Source: Cryobacterium algoritolerans (GTDB lineage: Bacteria > Actinomycetota > Actinomycetes > Actinomycetales > Microbacteriaceae). From it: a DNA stretch of 64,000 nucleotides. Positions 8,995 through 19,265 of this stretch are shown piece by piece; position 1 is the stretch's first letter, and the number at the start of each line of letters is the position of its first letter. The stretch lies in contig NZ_SOFP01000023.1 in the NCBI RefSeq assembly GCF_004402785.1, positions 1 through 64,000 of the forward strand, read 5' to 3'. The notes beneath the pieces were generated by a model. The model was not told the origin of the DNA and ran no database searches. It worked only from the letters and a program-made list of their open reading frames with translations. The position numbers were made by a program, and so were the translations under genes.

Positions 8995-9993
8995 CTAGAT
9001 CCCCCAACGCAGTCCGGAGGTATTCACCGGCGCATCCCACAGGCGCAGCAGGTCATCGTCGGCCTTGAGGATCGTGACGGAGCAACCCGCCATGTCCAGC
9101 GCCGTAATGTAATTGCCCACGAGAGAGCGGGCGACCGTGATGCCGGCGGCGTCAAGGATCTTCCGGACTTCGGCATACATGACATAGAGCTCGATCAGCG
9201 GGGTTCCGCCCAGCCCGTTCAGCATCACGATCGTCGGGGCGCCGGTGAAGTCCAAATCAGAGAGGATCGGCTCGACGAGTTGACGGGCGACCTCGGCGGC
9301 CCCGGCCAGAGGCACACGGCGGCGTCCCGGCTCGCCGTGAATTCCCACGCCGATCTCCATCTCGTCGTCGGGCAGTACGAAGGTCGGTTTTCCCGCTGAC
9401 GGTACGGTGCAGCTGGTGAGAGCGACGCCCATTGAGCGACCCGACTCATTGACCTTCTGCGCCACCGCGGCGACGGCAGCAAGGTCGCGACCTTCCTCGG
9501 CAGCAGCTCCCGCGATCTTTTCGAGCAGGACGGTGGTGCCGACGCCTCGGCGACCCGCGGTGAAGCTCGAATCCTCGACCGCGACGTCATCGTTGACAAC
9601 AACGACCGCCACCTTGATCCCGGTCTCTGCCGCAGCCAGCTCAGCGCCGATCTCGAAGTTCATTACATCGCCGGTGTAGTTCTTGACGATATGCAGTACG
9701 CCGGCTCCCCGATCGACAACTTTCGTTGCCTCCAGCATCTGGTCGGGCGTTGGCGAGGTGAAGATAGCGCCAGCGCACGCTGCATCGAGCATGCCCTCAC
9801 CGACGAAGCCTCCATGGAGGGGCTCGTGGCCAGTGCCGCCACCCGAGAGCAAGGCGACTTTGCCTGCCGCCTTCGGGGTAGCTCGGAAAATGATCCGATT
9901 CGCGTGGTCAACGCGAAGATCCGGGTGTGCGGCTGCGACACCGGCGAGGGAATCGGCGAGAACTGTCTCCGGGGAATTGATGAGTTTTTTCAT
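8995..9993 (-). CDS. dhaK: Dihydroxyacetone kinase, substrate-binding subunit
   Basis: Binds dihydroxyacetone covalently through a histidine hemiaminal and receives phosphate from DhaL. The 332-residue protein has the family landmarks [18 protein letters not shown] (residues about 49-64) and [10 protein letters not shown], in which His219 matches the substrate-binding histidine of E. coli DhaK. The ATG at 9993 follows AGGAGG eight bases upstream, preferred over an upstream in-frame ATG at 10020 that lacks such a site. First gene of dhaKLM, divergent from an IclR regulator. Confidence 0.95.
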   Translation of the reverse strand: MKKLINSPETVLADSLAGVAAAHPDLRVDHANRIIFRATPKAAGKVALLSGGGTGHEPLHGGFVGEGMLDAACAGAIFTSPTPDQMLEATKVVDRGAGVLHIVKNYTGDVMNFEIGAELAAAETGIKVAVVVVNDDVAVEDSSFTAGRRGVGTTVLLEKIAGAAAEEGRDLAAVAAVAQKVNESGRSMGVALTSCTVPSAGKPTFVLPDDEMEIGVGIHGEPGRRRVPLAGAAEVARQLVEPILSDLDFTGAPTIVMLNGLGGTPLIELYVMYAEVRKILDAAGITVARSLVGNYITALDMAGCSVTILKADDDLLRLWDAPVNTSGLRWGI

Positions 9994-10091
9994 GTCTGGG
10001 ACCTCCTGATTGACCTTCATGGTTGCTCTCCGTTGAACTTGTCGAGGTGTGATCCGCAGGTCGACTTCGCCTGCAACTCAATAGAAATACA

Positions 10092-10102
10092 GAATGCAAT
10101 TC
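10092..10102. promoter_or_regulatory. Candidate operator GAATGCAATTC between dhaK and the IclR gene
   Basis: Near-palindrome in the 211-base divergent region, matching GAATGCCATTC upstream of gldA with one difference. It is followed by AT-rich sequence containing two CGAAT words, unusual for this GC-rich window. Probably the binding site of the adjacent IclR regulator. Confidence 0.45.
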
Positions 10103-10204
10103 GATAATGTCGAATATCCCTCGAATGGGTGGTAAATGTCAAGGTGATCTGCGAACGCATCTCGCTGAAACGGCATAGTGTAGAAGATCAGCTGGAGGTG
10201 CAAA

Positions 10205-11017
10205 GTGATTCAAGCCATCGATCGTGCGGCCAAGGTGCTGTCGTCGCTGCAGGGCGCGCGCCACCTCGGCATCACGGAGCTTTCTGCCGAACTGGGGCTG
10301 CCGGCCTCGACTGTGCACGGCATCGTCAAATCGCTGCAGGGCCACGGTCTCGTCGCCCAGGAGCCCGGTGGCAACCGGTACATGCTCGGCCCTGCCCTGC
10401 TCAAACTCTCGAATGTCTATCTCGACACGCTCGACGTGCGCGCCCGGGCGATGCGCTGGACCCTCGAACTCGCGCGCAGAACCGGACTGTCCACACGTCT
10501 CGGGGTGCAATTGTTCGACGAGGTCATCATCATCCACCATAACCAGCGGCCGGACGGTAGCCAGCAGATGCCCGAGACGGGCCTGTCCGTCCCCGCCCAC
10601 GCCTCGGCCATGGGCAAGGTCCTCCTCGCGTACAACCCCGAGTACGCCACCGGATTGTTGGGGCGGTCACTTCGCACCCTCACCGGTGCCACGATCACCG
10701 ACCCGACCCAGCTGGCCATTCAGTTCGCCTCGATCGCGGACTTCGGCATCGCGACCGAAGAGGACGAGGCCGTGTTGGGCGAGTCGTCGGTTGCCGCGCC
10801 CGTGGTCGACACCCGCGGCAACGTTATTGCCGCTGTCGCCGTTGTCATTCCATCGAGCCAGTGGCCTCCAGAACCCGACGTGCTCAACAGCCTGCGCGAA
10901 ACGGCCCGGAACATCTCCCGGGAACTCGGAGCCAGCACGTGGCCGCCGCGGGCACCCCAACCGACGGTCCTCGTGCATCCGAAGTCCCCAGAGCCGCTTA
11001 CCCGACCGGAAACGTGA
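10205..11017 (+). CDS. IclR-family transcriptional regulator (probable dha/gld regulator)
   Basis: 270-residue regulator with an N-terminal winged helix-turn-helix (about 1-60: ITELSAELGLPASTVHGIVKSL) and the IclR effector-binding domain (about 75-245, including VPAHASAMGKVLLAY and the TEEDEAVLGESSVAAPVVD segment). The GTG start at 10205 has GGAGG upstream. Divergence from dhaK and the shared palindromes suggest control of dhaKLM and perhaps gldA. The effector is unknown; a C3 compound is a reasonable guess. Confidence 0.85.
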   Translation: MIQAIDRAAKVLSSLQGARHLGITELSAELGLPASTVHGIVKSLQGHGLVAQEPGGNRYMLGPALLKLSNVYLDTLDVRARAMRWTLELARRTGLSTRLGVQLFDEVIIIHHNQRPDGSQQMPETGLSVPAHASAMGKVLLAYNPEYATGLLGRSLRTLTGATITDPTQLAIQFASIADFGIATEEDEAVLGESSVAAPVVDTRGNVIAAVAVVIPSSQWPPEPDVLNSLRETARNISRELGASTWPPRAPQPTVLVHPKSPEPLTRPET

Positions 11018-11028
11018 ACGGGAATTCT

Positions 11029-11055
11029 TTGGCACGGGATACGTTGAGCTATAAC
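11029..11055 (+). promoter_or_regulatory. Possible promoter of the rib operon
   Basis: TTGGCA at 11029-11034 and TATAAC at 11050-11055 resemble -35 and -10 hexamers, although the 15-base spacing is short. The resulting transcript would begin just ahead of the FMN riboswitch. Confidence 0.35.
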
Positions 11056-11080
11056 TAGTAGTAGCAGTACCAAGAAACGT

Positions 11081-11204
11081 GCTCCGGGGTCGGTGTAATT
11101 CCGAACCGGCGGTGAAAGTCCGCGACCCGTTCCACCTCAGGGTGGATCGGTTGAGCTGGTGAAATTCCAGCACCGACGGTTAAAGTCCGGATGAGAGGCG
11201 CACG
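11081..11204 (+). ncRNA. FMN riboswitch (RFN element)
   Basis: A cis-acting RNA that senses flavin mononucleotide and lowers expression of riboflavin genes. The conserved core words are present in order: CCGGGGTCGGTG, CCGGCGGTGAAAGTCC, a variable arm around 11131-11152, GAAATTCCAGCACCGACGG, TTAAAGTCC and GATGAGAGGCGCAC. It lies 112 bases ahead of ribD. Immediately downstream, a nine-base-pair stem with one mismatch (about 11213-11221 with 11233-11241) could be the expression platform. Confidence 0.95.
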
Positions 11205-11315
11205 AGTCGAAAAATCCCGTCAGGGATCGATCGACGGGTTTCGCCCTGCGCGCGACCCACCCGGTGTTCAGGCACCACTCCCCGGAGTTCGTTCCAGAAA
11301 CGAACGAGGACGGGA

Positions 11316-12332
11316 ATGGACCAGGACGCGGCACTCGAACGCTCCATGCGGCGCGCCCTCGAACTGGCCGCACACGGACCGAGTACCGGGCCGAATCCCC
11401 GGGTCGGCTGCGTCCTCCTGGCCGCCAACGGCGAGGTGCTCGCCGAGGGCTGGCACCGCGGCGCCGGGACTGCCCATGCCGAGGTGGACGCGCTCGGAAA
11501 GCTGCCGGGCGGCGCCGCTCGTGGCGCGACCGCCGTGGTCACACTCGAGCCCTGCAACCACACCGGCCGCACCGGCCCCTGCGCGCTCGCCCTGATCGAC
11601 GCCGGCATCGCCCGGGTGGTCTACGCGGTGTCCGATCCCGGCCGGGAGTCGTCCGGCGGCGCCGAACGACTCCGCGCGCACGGAATCGACGTGCTCGGTG
11701 GGTTCCTCGAGGCCGAGGTCTCGGCCTTCCTCGCCGACTGGCTGACCGCGGCCCGCCTGGGCCGGCCGTTCGTCACCCTCAAGTGGGCGTCCAGCCTTGA
11801 CGGCCGCGCCGCCGCGGCCGACGGCACCAGCCGATGGATCACCGGTCCGCAGGCGCGCCTGGACGTGCACCGTCGCAGGGCCGCGGCCGACGCGATCATC
11901 GTCGGCACCGGCACGGCCCTCGCCGACGACCCGGCGCTCACCGCCCGCGACGCCGCCGGAGAACTCCTGCCCAGCCAGCCGATTCCCGTCGTGATCGGCA
12001 GCCGACGCATCCCGGCGGATGCCGCGCTCCGCTCCCACCCACGCCCGCCGCTGTTTTTCCCCACCGACGACCTCACGGCCGTGCTCGCGAACCTGCACGG
12101 ACGCGGCATCCGTCACGCCTTCATCGAGGGTGGCCCGCGCCTGGCGAGTGCCTTCGTGGCGGCCGGGCTCGTCGACGAATACCTCGTCTATCTGGCCCCG
12201 ACCCTGCTCGGCGGCGGGCGGCTCGCCCTCGGCGAGATCGGCGTGTCCGGCATCGACGAACAACGTCTCCTGACCATCGAACACTGCGGCCGGCTGGGCG
12301 AGGACCTCCTCGTCGTCGCCCGACCGAGATAA
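11316..12332 (+). CDS. ribD: Bifunctional diaminohydroxyphosphoribosylaminopyrimidine deaminase / reductase
   Basis: Performs the second and third steps of riboflavin synthesis: deamination of the pyrimidine, then NADPH-dependent reduction of the ribosyl group. The 338 residues split into a deaminase (about 1-145) with the zinc motifs TAHAEVDAL and LEPCNHTGRTGPC, and a reductase (about 155-335) beginning at RPFVTLKWASSLDGR and containing FIEGGPRLASAF. First gene of ribD-ribE-ribBA-ribH, controlled by the upstream FMN riboswitch. Confidence 0.95.
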   Translation: MDQDAALERSMRRALELAAHGPSTGPNPRVGCVLLAANGEVLAEGWHRGAGTAHAEVDALGKLPGGAARGATAVVTLEPCNHTGRTGPCALALIDAGIARVVYAVSDPGRESSGGAERLRAHGIDVLGGFLEAEVSAFLADWLTAARLGRPFVTLKWASSLDGRAAAADGTSRWITGPQARLDVHRRRAAADAIIVGTGTALADDPALTARDAAGELLPSQPIPVVIGSRRIPADAALRSHPRPPLFFPTDDLTAVLANLHGRGIRHAFIEGGPRLASAFVAAGLVDEYLVYLAPTLLGGGRLALGEIGVSGIDEQRLLTIEHCGRLGEDLLVVARPR

Positions 12333-12341
12333 GGAATCACC

Positions 12342-12970
12342 ATGTTCACCGGAATCATCGAGGAGCTCGGCCGCGTCGAGCGGGTCGAACAGTCGACGGA
12401 TGCCGTGCGCCTCACCGTGCGCGGCCCGCTGGTCGTCGCCGACGCCGGCCACGGCGACTCGATCTCGGTCAGTGGTGTCTGCCTCACCGTCGTGGAGCGC
12501 ACCGGCGAGACGTTCACGGCCGATGTGATGGCCCAGACTCTGGCGATGTCGACGCTCTCCGGCGTCACCGCCGGAACCCCGGTGAACCTGGAACGGGCCG
12601 CGCTGGTCGGCGGTCGGCTGGGCGGGCACATCGTGCAGGGCCACATCGACGGCACCAGCACGCTGCTGGCGATCACCCCCGGGGAGGCCTGGCGGGTGCT
12701 CCGGTTCAGCCTTTCCCCCGAACTCGCCCCGCTCGTCACGAGCAAGGGGTCCATCGCCGTCGACGGCGTGTCGCTGACGGTCAGCGACATCAGCCCCGCC
12801 AGCGACGCCGAACAGTGGTTCGACGTCTCGCTCATCCCCGAAACCCTCACCGCAACGACGCTCGGAGAGCGTTCGGTCGGCGATCACGTCAATATCGAAA
12901 CCGACATCCTGGCCCGTCACGTCGAGCGCATGCTCGATCTGGCGGCCGCAGGATCGAAAAGGAGCCTGTC

Positions 12971-12974
<4 letters not shown>
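12342..12974 (+). CDS. ribE: Riboflavin synthase, alpha chain
   Basis: Dismutates two 6,7-dimethyl-8-ribityllumazine molecules to riboflavin. The 210-residue protein starts with the invariant MFTGIIEELG and contains two homologous lumazine-binding barrels (about 1-95 and 96-200), each with a VNLE or VNIE segment, plus GHIVQGHIDG. Its TGA overlaps the ribBA ATG (ATGA), indicating translational coupling within the rib operon. Confidence 0.95.
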
Positions 12975-14229
<1,255 letters not shown>

Positions 14230-14233
<4 letters not shown>

Positions 14234-14712
14234 GCGGAGCAGGTTCACCCCAGATCGCTGTCGACGGCACCGGGCTGAGAATCGTGATCGTCGCCGGCCG
14301 GTGGCACGACGTGATCACCGACGGGCTGATCGCGGGCGCCACCCGGGTGCTCGAAGCCTCCGGCGCGAACTTCAGCCTGGTTCGGGTGCCGGGCAGCTTC
14401 GAACTGCCGGTGGCCTGCAAGGTGGCGCTGGAGAACGGGGCGGATGCCGTGGTCGCCCTCGGCGTCATCATCCGTGGCGGCACGCCCCACTTCGAATACG
14501 TCTCGACCGCGGCCACGGACGGCCTGACCCGCGTCGCCCTGGACACGGGCAAGCCCGTCGGCTTCGGCGTGCTCACCCTCGACGACGAGCAGCAGGGCCT
14601 CGACCGGGCCGGCCTGCCCAGGTCGAAGGAGGACAAGGGAGAGGAAGCAGCATCCGCCGCGATCGCCACCGCCCAGGTGCTGCGGTCGCTGCGGTCCGGC
14701 ACTGCGGGCTAG
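14230..14712 (+). CDS. ribH: 6,7-dimethyl-8-ribityllumazine synthase
   Basis: Condenses the pyrimidine and butanone phosphate to lumazine, the substrate of RibE; forms icosahedral or pentameric assemblies. The 160 residues show VAGRWHDVITDGLIAGA, the substrate-binding PGSFELPVA, LGVIIRGGTPHFEYV with the catalytic histidine, and PVGFGVLTLD. The ATG overlaps the ribBA stop. Last gene of the operon. Confidence 0.95.
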
Positions 14713-15008
14713 GCACCCTCGCGGCGCACCTTGGGGAATTCGGCGCACGGAGCACCGCGCGCCGCGAACGTAAAGGTGCGCCGCGAAAATCAGCCCGCGG
14801 CGACCCCAGGCGAAACCGCACGCGCGGATCGTTACCTGAGCGTTAGCCGGGGATTGGCTCCCGGACGCGCCCGGACGTAGGGTGCACTGTGGCCGCCACA
14901 AGCGCTCACCTCATCGCGCGGTCCCGGGGGGCAGCCGCCGGCGCCCGATCGGCGTCGCACCTGCCGGCCGGGTTCCGCTTCGCGTCAACCTTCCGGAGCG
15001 ACTCCTCA
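14713..15008. other. Intergenic region after ribH
   Basis: 296 bases without a supportable gene. The first half holds a large hairpin (annotated at 14720-14785); the second half is the leader of the transporter at 15009. An in-frame upstream extension of that transporter is basic and Ala/Arg-rich and looks non-coding. Confidence 0.5.
14720..14785. terminator. Hairpin after the rib operon
   Basis: A 13-base perfect arm pair (14720-14732 CGCGGCGCACCTT with 14773-14785) encloses about 40 bases that contain further GC-rich self-complementary words. Position directly after ribH suggests a terminator, though no U-run follows. Confidence 0.55.
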
Positions 15009-16367
15009 ATGTCAGCACCCACCACGTCGGCCACCCCTGTAACATCCGCGGCGCCCACGAACCCGCGCAGCCGGGTCGTGCTCGCCAGCCTCATCGGCAC
15101 GACCATCGAGTTCTACGACTTCTACGTTTACGCCACGGCCGCCGTTCTCGTCTTCCCGCACCTGTTCTTCCCCACCGGCAACGAGACCACGGCGCTGCTC
15201 GCGTCGTTCGCGGTCTTCGGCGCCGCCATGGTGGCCCGCCCGATCGGCGCCCTCGTCTTCGGCCACTTCGGCGACCGGAAGGGACGCAAGGCGACCCTGG
15301 TCGGCGCGTTGCTGACCATGGGCATCGCCACCTTCCTGATCGGGCTGCTGCCCACCTACCCCCAGGTCGGCTGGTTCGCCCCGCTGCTGCTCGTCGTGCT
15401 GCGGCTCGCCCAGGGCTTCGCGCTCGGCGGGGAGTGGAGCGGTGCGGCCCTGGTCGCCACCGAGAACGCGCCGGCCGGCAAACGGGCCTGGTACGGAACC
15501 TTCCCACAGGTGGGCGCCCCGCTCGGCTTCATCATCGCGAACGGCCTGTTCCTCGCGATCGCCCTTGCCCTGCCGTCCACCGATCCGACCCGTCCCTCCG
15601 ACGCGTTCCTCGAGTGGGCCTGGCGCATCCCGTTCCTGTTCTCGGCCGTGATGGTGATCGTCGGCCTCTGGGTGCGGCTGCGCCTGGTCGAGAGCGATGC
15701 GTTCACCAAGGTCGTCGCCGCCAAGCGGGTGGAGAAGCTGCCCCTGGCCGCGGTGTTCAAGTCGAACTGGCGCGAGCTGATTCTCGGCACCTTCATCATG
15801 CTGGCCACCTATGTGCTGTTCTACCTGATGACCACGTTCACGCTCGGCTACGGTCGCGCCGCGACGGATGCCCCGGTGCCCGGGCTCGGCTACAGCTACA
15901 ACAACTTCATCCTGATGATGATCGTCGGCGTGCTGTTCTTCGGGGTCTTCACCCTCGCCTCAGGACCGTGGGCTGACCGGCACGGCCGCCGCAAGACCCT
16001 GGTCATCGTGACCATCGCCATAATCGGGTTCGGCCTGCTGTTCGTGCCGCTGCTCGGGGCCGGCTTCGTGGGCGTGATGGTCTTCCTCATCGTCGGCTTC
16101 TCCCTGATGGGCATGACCTTCGGACCGATGGGCGCACTGCTGCCCGAGCTGTTCCCGACGAACGTGCGTTACACGGGTTCCGCGTTCGCCTACAACATGA
16201 GCTCGATCCTCGGCGCGGCCGTGGCCCCGTTCATCGCGATCTGGCTCTGGACGCTCGGTGGGGGTAGCCCGTTCTGGGTCGGCGTCTACCTGTCGGTGAT
16301 GGCCGTGCTCACGCTCGTCGCGCTGCTCGCCAGCCGCGAGACCCGCAACATCGACATCGAGGCGTAG
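15009..16367 (+). CDS. MFS transporter, metabolite:H+ symporter (MHS) type
   Basis: Inner-membrane proton symporter of 452 residues with about 12 hydrophobic segments. Family marks are GTTIEFYDFYVYATAA at the first helix, the cytoplasmic loop motif GHFGDRKGRKATL, and the LRLAQGFALGGEWSGA segment shared by shikimate, citrate and proline/betaine members. The ATG at 15009 was chosen over an upstream ATG at 14889 because the extra 40 residues are basic and lack a transporter signature. The substrate cannot be read from sequence; it stands alone between the rib operon and an ABC remnant. Confidence 0.85.
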   Translation: MSAPTTSATPVTSAAPTNPRSRVVLASLIGTTIEFYDFYVYATAAVLVFPHLFFPTGNETTALLASFAVFGAAMVARPIGALVFGHFGDRKGRKATLVGALLTMGIATFLIGLLPTYPQVGWFAPLLLVVLRLAQGFALGGEWSGAALVATENAPAGKRAWYGTFPQVGAPLGFIIANGLFLAIALALPSTDPTRPSDAFLEWAWRIPFLFSAVMVIVGLWVRLRLVESDAFTKVVAAKRVEKLPLAAVFKSNWRELILGTFIMLATYVLFYLMTTFTLGYGRAATDAPVPGLGYSYNNFILMMIVGVLFFGVFTLASGPWADRHGRRKTLVIVTIAIIGFGLLFVPLLGAGFVGVMVFLIVGFSLMGMTFGPMGALLPELFPTNVRYTGSAFAYNMSSILGAAVAPFIAIWLWTLGGGSPFWVGVYLSVMAVLTLVALLASRETRNIDIEA

Positions 16368-16393
16368 CTCGATCGAATGTCGCGGCCCTGGCC

Positions 16394-16472
16394 GTTGAGT
16401 TGCGCACAAAACACCTTCCCGCCTTCCCACGTCGTGGGAGGGTGTGGGAGGACATTTTGTGCGCAACTCAAC
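16394..16472. terminator. Nested long palindrome after the MHS transporter
   Basis: Perfect 18-base arms (16394-16411 GTTGAGTTGCGCACAAAA with 16455-16472) enclose a second hairpin of TCCCAC / GTGGGA type near 16425-16440. It is one of a set of long extragenic palindromes in this window and could act as a terminator. Confidence 0.65.
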
Positions 16473-16479
16473 CCTCGGC

Positions 16480-16834
16480 GGGTGGTGTCGACCAGGCCGC
16501 AGAGGATCATGGCCACGTGGTAGAGCACGTGCCAGAGCGGCAACGCCTGGGTCAGGTCCTGGATCGGCTGCGGGTAGAAGCTCAGCGGGCAGAAGCTCAG
16601 CGGGCAGAACGTGGGCGAGAACAGAACATCGGTGCGCGTGGACACCGCGCCGACCATACGCCTGGGCGTCGATTTGCCCGCCCCATCGGGCCCGAGGAGA
16701 CCGAATGACTCGCCGTCGGCAACCTCGAAGGAGACGCCGTCGACGGCGGCGAATTCCTGGTATTTTTTGGCGAGGTTCTCGGCGACAGTCACAGGCTCCG
16801 GCGCAGTTTCCCACTGGAGACGGCACGACCGCAA
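16480..16834 (-). pseudogene. ABC exporter remnant: ATPase start joined to permease end
   Basis: Reading leftward, the first part is the N-terminus of a drug/polysaccharide-exporter ATPase (AVDGVSFEVADGESFGLLGPDGAGKST, here with Asp where the Walker A loop normally has Asn). Right after Walker A the homology switches to the C-terminal segment of an ABC-2 permease (FSPTFCPL...SFYPQPIQDLTQALPLWHVL). Most of both genes is missing, so a large internal deletion must have joined them. A small tandem duplication (SFCPL repeated) lies at the junction. No functional product is expected. Confidence 0.7.
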
Positions 16835-16860
16835 CCGGCCGTTGCGGTTAGGCTCATTTG

Positions 16861-19260
16861 GTGAGCACCCCGATCAACAGTACGAACAGCACCAGCACGG
16901 CCGGCAGCCCCGGAGCCGCCCCGACCACCCGCCGGGCCCGCTTGGGTCGGCTGGGCCGTCGAACCGGGCCCGTGTCCGGCCCACGAGCGAAATTCAGCCA
17001 GCTCCTCCCCTACCTCCTCGAGCACAAGCGCGTGCTCAGCGTCGTGATCGTACTGAGCGTCCTCGGCGCCCTGGCCAGTCTGGCCCAGCCGCTGCTCGTG
17101 AGCCAGGTCATCACGGTCGTCCAGAAGGGAAACCCGCTCGGCGCCCTCGTCTGGGGCCTGATCGCCCTCGTCGTCGTCTCCGGTCTGATCAGCGGTTACC
17201 AGCACTACCTCTTGCAGCGCACCGGCGAGGGCGTGGTGCTCTCCAGCCGACGCAAGCTGATCGGCCGGATGCTGCGCCTCCCGATCAGCGAATTCGACAC
17301 CCGCCGCACCGGGGACCTCGTCTCCCGGGTCGGCTCCGACACGACCCTTCTGCGGGCGGTGCTCACCCAGGGACTCGTCGAAGCGATCGGCGGATCGCTC
17401 ACCTTCCTCGGCGCGCTGATCGCGATGCTCGTCATCGACCCGGTGTTGCTCGGGCTGACCGTGCTGGTGATCGCGGCATCCGTGGTCACGGTGACCCTGC
17501 TCTCACAGCGGATCCGGGTGGCCAGCCTCGCGGCACAGGTGAAGGTCGGCGACCTGGCCGCCAGCGTGGAGCGGGCCATCAGCGCGGTGCGCACGGTGCG
17601 CGCCTCCAATGCGACCGACCGGGAGATCGCCGCGGTGGAGGAAGACGCCGTCGGCGCGTGGAAGATGGGCATCCAGGTCGCGAAGATCTCCGCCCTGGTC
17701 GTTCCGATCGCCGGGATCGCCATGCAGGTGTCGTTCCTCGTCGTGCTCGGCGTCGGTGGTTTCCGGGTGGCGAGCGGAACCATCACGGTCGCGAACCTGA
17801 TCGCGTTCATCCTCTTCCTGTTCCTGATGATCGTGCCGCTCGGCCAGGCGTTCGGGGCGATCACATCGGTGAATTCAGCGCTCGGCGCCCTTGGCCGGAT
17901 TCAGGAGATCATCGACCTGCCCGCTGAGGACCAGTTTGACCGCGACATCGCCCCGTTGGCGATCACCGTCGGCGCGGCCAACGAATCGGTGCGACCGGAT
18001 GCCCCGGCGATCTCCTTCGAGGACGTGCACTTCAGCTATGCGGTCGCCGCGGAGGTCGTACCCGACGCCGTCGACGCTGTGCCGTCCGTACCGTCCGTGC
18101 CGTCCGTGCTCGAGACCGATGTCGCGTCACCGGTCCTCCGTGCGGCCGTGCTCGCCGAGCCTGACCTTCTCGCGGCCGATCTCGCGGCCGATCTCGCGGC
18201 GGCGGCGGCGGCTGGTGCCTCGACCGTTACCTCGGCCCCGGCGGCCCTGGACACGGCCACCGGCGTGGACGGCCGCACGCATCGGCTGCCGACGGCCACC
18301 GACCTGTTCGGCGCGATCCCGCCCGACGACCTTGACCCGACCGGTACCGCAGCCCCGACCGAAGGCTTCGATGCCTCGCCGCCAGCCGCGAACTCCGCTG
18401 GTGGACCGGCCGTCGCTACCGGTAAAGCTGCCGTGTCCGCGGCGGCACCCACAGCCTTGACTGCGGCTGTTCTCGTGCCCTCGGCGGTTCCCACGGCTGG
18501 CCCCGCGCCGGCCCCCATTCCCACGGCTGAGGCCACGCCGGCCAGCGTCCCCGCGGCCACGCTCGAGACCGCCGAGCCTCGTCCGGTGCTCCGCGGGGTC
18601 TCCTTCAGTGCCCAGCGCGGGCTGCGCACAGCCCTGGTCGGACCATCCGGCGCCGGCAAGAGCACGATCCTCGCCCTGATCGAGCGGTTCTACGACCCGA
18701 ACGCCGGCGTTGTGCGGCTCGGCGGGCTGGACATCCGCACCCTGGACCGCACGGCCCTGCGCTCGCAGATCGGCTACGTCGAGCAGGACGCGCCCGTGCT
18801 CGCCGGGTCGCTGCGCGACAATCTCACCCTGGCCACGCCGGATGCAACCGACGAGGAATGCATCGCCGTGCTGCACGCCGTCAACCTCGGTGAGGTGCTC
18901 GACCGCGACCCGGCGGGGCTCGGCGCGGCGGTCGGCGAGTCCGGCGTCATGCTGTCCGGCGGCGAACGCCAGCGCCTCGCGATCGCCAGGGCGCTGCTCG
19001 CGGCACCGCCGATCCTGCTGCTTGACGAATCCACGTCCAGCCTCGACGGGGTCAACGAGCAGATGATGCGGGCCGCGATCGACGCCGTCGCCGTGAACCG
19101 CACGCTGATCGTGATCGCGCACCGGCTCTCGACCGTGGTCGACTCCGACCAGATCGTGGTGCTCGACCACGGCCAGGTCATCGGCACCGGCACCCACTCC
19201 GAACTCGTGGCCTCCACGCCGCTCTACCGCGAGCTCGCCAAGCACCAGCTCCTCGTCTAA
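16861..19260 (+). CDS. ABC exporter (fused membrane and ATPase domains) with a large low-complexity insert
   Basis: Type IV ABC half-exporter of 800 residues. After a Ser/Thr/Arg-rich N-terminus, six transmembrane helices occupy about 45-335. The nucleotide-binding domain starts with ISFEDVHFSY near residue 390 but is then interrupted by about 180 residues rich in Ala, Pro, Val and Thr. It resumes at RPVLRGVSF and continues with Walker A VGPSGAGKST, signature MLSGGERQRLAIARALL and Walker B ILLLDESTSSLD. All catalytic motifs are intact. The GTG at 16861 is chosen; a TTG lies just before it. The substrate is unknown. Confidence 0.88.
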   Translation: MSTPINSTNSTSTAGSPGAAPTTRRARLGRLGRRTGPVSGPRAKFSQLLPYLLEHKRVLSVVIVLSVLGALASLAQPLLVSQVITVVQKGNPLGALVWGLIALVVVSGLISGYQHYLLQRTGEGVVLSSRRKLIGRMLRLPISEFDTRRTGDLVSRVGSDTTLLRAVLTQGLVEAIGGSLTFLGALIAMLVIDPVLLGLTVLVIAASVVTVTLLSQRIRVASLAAQVKVGDLAASVERAISAVRTVRASNATDREIAAVEEDAVGAWKMGIQVAKISALVVPIAGIAMQVSFLVVLGVGGFRVASGTITVANLIAFILFLFLMIVPLGQAFGAITSVNSALGALGRIQEIIDLPAEDQFDRDIAPLAITVGAANESVRPDAPAISFEDVHFSYAVAAEVVPDAVDAVPSVPSVPSVLETDVASPVLRAAVLAEPDLLAADLAADLAAAAAAGASTVTSAPAALDTATGVDGRTHRLPTATDLFGAIPPDDLDPTGTAAPTEGFDASPPAANSAGGPAVATGKAAVSAAAPTALTAAVLVPSAVPTAGPAPAPIPTAEATPASVPAATLETAEPRPVLRGVSFSAQRGLRTALVGPSGAGKSTILALIERFYDPNAGVVRLGGLDIRTLDRTALRSQIGYVEQDAPVLAGSLRDNLTLATPDATDEECIAVLHAVNLGEVLDRDPAGLGAAVGESGVMLSGGERQRLAIARALLAAPPILLLDESTSSLDGVNEQMMRAAIDAVAVNRTLIVIAHRLSTVVDSDQIVVLDHGQVIGTGTHSELVASTPLYRELAKHQLLV
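18040..18577 (+). repeat. Low-complexity insert inside the ABC exporter ATPase domain
   Basis: In-frame stretch of about 540 bases between the first beta strand and the RPVLRGVSF strand of the nucleotide-binding domain, which are normally only a few residues apart. It contains short tandem repeats such as ccgtcc(g/a)tg near 18080 and CGGCCGATCTCG near 18175. The encoded segment is almost free of aromatic residues. Confidence 0.7.
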
Positions 19261-19265
19261 CCGCG

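Noticed and set aside
11834-12970. Very long open frame running through ribD and ribE into ribBA
   Set aside because: Only the part from 12971 codes for RibBA; upstream it is the out-of-frame shadow of ribD/ribE, Arg/Pro-rich without any domain.
16861-19260. ABC exporter as two genes split by the low-complexity region
   Set aside because: The frame is continuous, no stop or new ribosome site occurs, and both parts belong to one nucleotide-binding domain.
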